From positions 1 through 13,409 of the forward strand of contig DANA01000075.1 of NCBI GenBank assembly GCA_002508495.1: a stretch of DNA of 13,409 bases, given 5' to 3'. Under the pieces are notes generated by a model that had not been told where the DNA came from, did no database searches, and was given only the letters and a program-made list of their open reading frames with translations. This DNA comes from Methanoregula sp. UBA276 (GTDB lineage Archaea > Halobacteriota > Methanomicrobia > Methanomicrobiales > Methanospirillaceae). Both the position numbers and the translations under genes were made by a program. The stretch's first letter is position 1, and each line of letters begins with the position of its first letter. This document shows positions 11,330-13,409 of this stretch, one piece after another.

Positions 11330-12187
11330 ATGATAAAACGGATCATCCTGCTCGCATTCTGCCTGCTCTTCCTTGCAGGCACTGCTTCAGCATACCAGCT
11401 CTACGTCACCTGCCCGGCAGACAAATCCAGCACCAATCCCGTCAACGAGATACAGGCCGGCCTCCCCCTGAAATGTTCGGTTGAGAGCAACCTGCCGGCC
11501 GGTACCACCTTCTACCTTACACTGTACCAGGCACAGTACACGGCGACCCTGATTGATAAACGACCGGTGACCATCCAGGACAACCAGGAGACCCAGTACG
11601 TGCTCTTCGACACCCAGGGACTTCCCGGCGGCCAGTACAAGGTTGAGACCGAGTTCATCGGAACCGGCGAGAGCAAGCTGAGCTCGGACTCGGTATCCAT
11701 GCAGCTCGTCACCCTCATCGACCGCAGCGACGAGATCGAGATCACTTCCCCGCTTTCGCAGGAACTGGCCGATGCCCTCAGGATCGAAGGTGCGATCAAG
11801 GACCTCGGCGCGGACGGGGTGAAGATCGAAGTCCATGGACCGGACGGCGTGATCTTCCGCGAGCAGTATATCCCGACCACCCGCAATATCAAGGACAGCT
11901 CAGGCGCATTCTCCAAAAAGATTGCCGTTATGAGTGCCGGGGAATATGAGGTGACCTTTGCAGATGCCAAGGGCTACATTGGCGAGGTAAAATTTTTTGT
12001 CGTTGCTCCGGTGACGGCAACGCCGACAACAATCCCGACAACTACTGCGGCGGTCATCGAAACGACGGTCCCGACAACCGTTCCGACCCCCTGGCCCACC
12101 GCAACCCAGTCCCCCCTCCTGCCTTCAACTGCACTCCTCGCTCTCTGCATCGGAGGGCTCATCGCCTTCCTTGCGACACGGCGATAA
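11330..12187 (+). CDS. Exported surface protein with C-terminal membrane anchor
   Basis: 285 aa, function unknown. A signal peptide is clear: basic MIKR, hydrophobic IILLAFCLLFLAGTASA, with a likely cut after residue 21. The exterior part (22-225) reads as beta-rich, in two halves: one starting with YQLYVTCPADKS and a second starting about LIDRSDEIEITSPLSQELAD that ends in VKFFVVAPV, possibly two immunoglobulin-like domains (inference). A Thr/Pro-rich stalk (228-262) is probably glycosylated. A transmembrane helix LLPSTALLALCIGGLIAFLA and a terminal RR follow, typical of archaeal cell-wall anchored proteins. It stands alone between two terminators. Confidence 0.8.
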   Translation: MIKRIILLAFCLLFLAGTASAYQLYVTCPADKSSTNPVNEIQAGLPLKCSVESNLPAGTTFYLTLYQAQYTATLIDKRPVTIQDNQETQYVLFDTQGLPGGQYKVETEFIGTGESKLSSDSVSMQLVTLIDRSDEIEITSPLSQELADALRIEGAIKDLGADGVKIEVHGPDGVIFREQYIPTTRNIKDSSGAFSKKIAVMSAGEYEVTFADAKGYIGEVKFFVVAPVTATPTTIPTTTAAVIETTVPTTVPTPWPTATQSPLLPSTALLALCIGGLIAFLATRR

Positions 12188-12191
12188 TCTC

Positions 12192-12199
12192 TTTTTTTT
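12192..12199 (+). terminator. Terminator after the surface-protein gene
   Basis: Eight T residues begin 5 nt after the stop codon. Confidence 0.55.
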
Positions 12200-12983
12200 G
12201 TGAATGTTTTCTCCCATTGTCGGGCCGATGGGAAAAACGAATATTTTATGACACATATCGCATCCCCCGTACAGGAGACCGGTTGTGCGGAAAACTGGGA
12301 AGAACGAAAATTACTACCTTGAAGAAACGCCCATGAACGGGGTTCAAATCCGGATGATGAAAATCCCCAAAAAATTGAACATAACCGTCCTCGCCCGCAT
12401 CCTTGCGCTCCTAATGGGGGCGGCAAGGCCCCCATCGTCGCGCAATGGTCGGGCTGCGGGTGCGATAGTGCACCATATGGCGTATATGCAAAACTCCCAA
12501 ACAGATGAATCCGGTTGGGGCATTTTGATGGGTAATGATACTATACCCGGATTGAGGCCGCCACGGGGGCTTCCTGTCGGGGGTGGTGGCAGGGATCGAA
12601 ATAACCACCCACAGTTCTGAAAATTTTCTTCTCTCATATTTTTCATGGGATTACTCCTTCCGATAATTATTCCCACCCCTTCCGCCAGTCCGGCCCCCAT
12701 GGTGCTCAATAGCGCATGCGATGCTTCCGTATGACCTGCAGATGACACTCCGACAAAAATGTTTTCACAAACCAGAAATCGAAGCCGCCGAAACGGCGCC
12801 CTTTTTGGTCAGCGGCGGGCATCGTAAAGAACGCAATTTTTGCCATCCAAAAATTTTTTCGAAAACATTGTGTGGCAACGGGGAAGTCCCGCGAAGATGG
12901 AGTACCTGGATCGAAAAATATAACAGAGAAAGATAGCATTAACCAGGGAGATTTCAGCATCCTGGATGAGAAAAGAAACGGGG
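12200..12983. other. Gene-free stretch, possible structured RNA
   Basis: I find no convincing gene in about 780 bases. The part 12405-12620 carries successive hairpins: ATGGGGGC/GCCCCCAT (12414-12421 with 12428-12435, perfect), CCCAA/TTGGG (12495-12499 with 12515-12519), GGGTA/TACCC (12530-12534 with 12544-12548) and GCCGCCA/TGGTGGC (12557-12563 with 12584-12590). A TATA-like ATATTTTATG (12241-12250) lies upstream and T-rich tracts follow (12625-12645). The rest (12650-12980) is AT-rich with no clear structure. Confidence 0.3.
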
Positions 12984-13409
12984 TTATTTCCTCTTCTTCC
13001 ACAGCCACGCTTCGTAGCAGAGGAGGACGAGGATGACCAGCACTCCGCCAAAGAAGAACGCGATGGCCGTGTCGGGATTAGATGGGGCAGCAAGGTCGAT
13101 ACCGCCACCATACGCGGCCTTAACGGTCTGTACTTCAGCATGGCGATCCGCATCCACCACTGTCGGCACGGGTGCAGAGGCCGGCGCAAAATTCTCGTAA
13201 GTTGCTGCCGTACCTCCGACAAATCCCCACCCGGCCATGAGTGGCGCAAATGCCGCTATCGCGACGGTTGCAACAAGGATAATGGCAAACAAGGATGCGT
13301 ATTTCAGGATGAGCGACCGGACCGGCGACTGGCGGGGGGCAACGATCAGGAGCTGGTTTGTCAAGGAGTAGAGTTTCACCTCGCGGCCCTTGACACTGTA
13401 TTTTGTGTC
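12984..13409 (-). CDS. Membrane protein, 5' end outside the window
   Basis: Not recognised. The frame is open to the edge of the window, and the residues before the first possible start (GTG at 13379), DTKYSVKGRE, look like coding sequence, so the gene probably begins beyond base 13409. Two transmembrane helices are visible: SLILKYASLFAIILVATVAI AAFAPLMAG near the start, and AIAFFFGGVLVILVLLCY just before a basic end (EAWLWKKRK). The stretch between them, with Ala, Pro, Tyr and Asp, is probably outside the cell. It could be a two-helix anchor for a complex at the membrane; I cannot say more. Confidence 0.7.
   Translation of the reverse strand, partial: DTKYSVKGREVKLYSLTNQLLIVAPRQSPVRSLILKYASLFAIILVATVAIAAFAPLMAGWGFVGGTAATYENFAPASAPVPTVVDADRHAEVQTVKAAYGGGIDLAAPSNPDTAIAFFFGGVLVILVLLCYEAWLWKKRK

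Noticed and set aside
12352..12359. Box C-like GATGATGA suggesting a C/D guide RNA
   Set aside because: No box D (CTGA) or C'/D' pair at suitable distance.
12285..12620. Plus-strand 111-codon open frame with GTG start
   Set aside because: The protein is low in hydrophobic structure and ends in Gly/Pro/Arg-rich text; there is no good ribosome binding site, and the hairpins better explain the sequence. It may be a relic, but I cannot support a gene.
12344..12748. Minus-strand 134-codon open frame
   Set aside because: No start signal, atypical composition, overlaps the hairpin region; reads like a chance frame.
12706..13249. Minus-strand frames between 12706 and 13249 in other phases
   Set aside because: They are shadows of the membrane-protein frame at 12984-13409 or run through AT-rich non-coding sequence.
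1..13409. CRISPR array or IS element
   Set aside because: No regularly spaced repeats, no cas-like gene, no transposase and no terminal inverted repeats with target duplication were found.

Overview
The window looks like chromosome from a methanogenic euryarchaeon, most likely Methanomicrobiales (Methanoregula- or Methanosphaerula-like; this placement is inference). The supporting signs are archaeal TATA boxes 20-27 nt upstream of starts with little or no leader, GGAGGTG-type ribosome binding sites inside operons, a PUA plus PAPS-reductase-like protein, an MrpF/MrpG pair, a Thr/Pro-rich surface protein, and many small CxxC zinc-ribbon proteins.

Region 1 (1-7061) is a small integrative element of about 7.0 kb sitting in a tRNA-Gly(GCC) gene. 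The intact tRNA is at 1-72. Its last 14 bases recur exactly at 7048-7061 (16 of 17 over 56-72 versus 7045-7061), which marks attL and attR. A tyrosine integrase starts 64 bp inside attL and an excisionase-like HTH protein ends 164 bp before attR, so in the circular form the order is xis-attP-int. Between them lie a zinc-finger protein on the minus strand, a divergent ribbon-helix-helix regulator, and a tightly packed plus-strand operon of ten genes (2059-5574). Several of these genes overlap their neighbour by ATGA, TTGA or TGATG. A second plus-strand operon of three genes (5774-6884) follows a 199-bp regulatory gap. No capsid, portal, helicase, polymerase or recognisable Rep gene is visible, so I call it a cryptic element; a 345-aa winged-helix protein is the best candidate for replication or master control.

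Region 2 (7062-8500) is chromosome beyond the element. It has the displaced T-rich tRNA terminator, a two-helix membrane protein, a 26-residue Lys/Ala/Pro-rich peptide on the minus strand with its own promoter, ribosome binding site and terminator, an AT-rich gene-free stretch with a terminator-like hairpin, and a four-helix membrane protein.

Region 3 (8518-11248) holds mrpF-mrpG on the minus strand. Divergent from them is a plus-strand pair: a zinc-ribbon/PUA/PAPS-reductase-like protein overlapping hisH (histidine biosynthesis) by 20 nt.

Region 4 (11249-13409) holds an exported, membrane-anchored surface protein, an 800-bp stretch with no convincing gene but several stable hairpins, and the 3' part of a minus-strand membrane protein that runs off the window.
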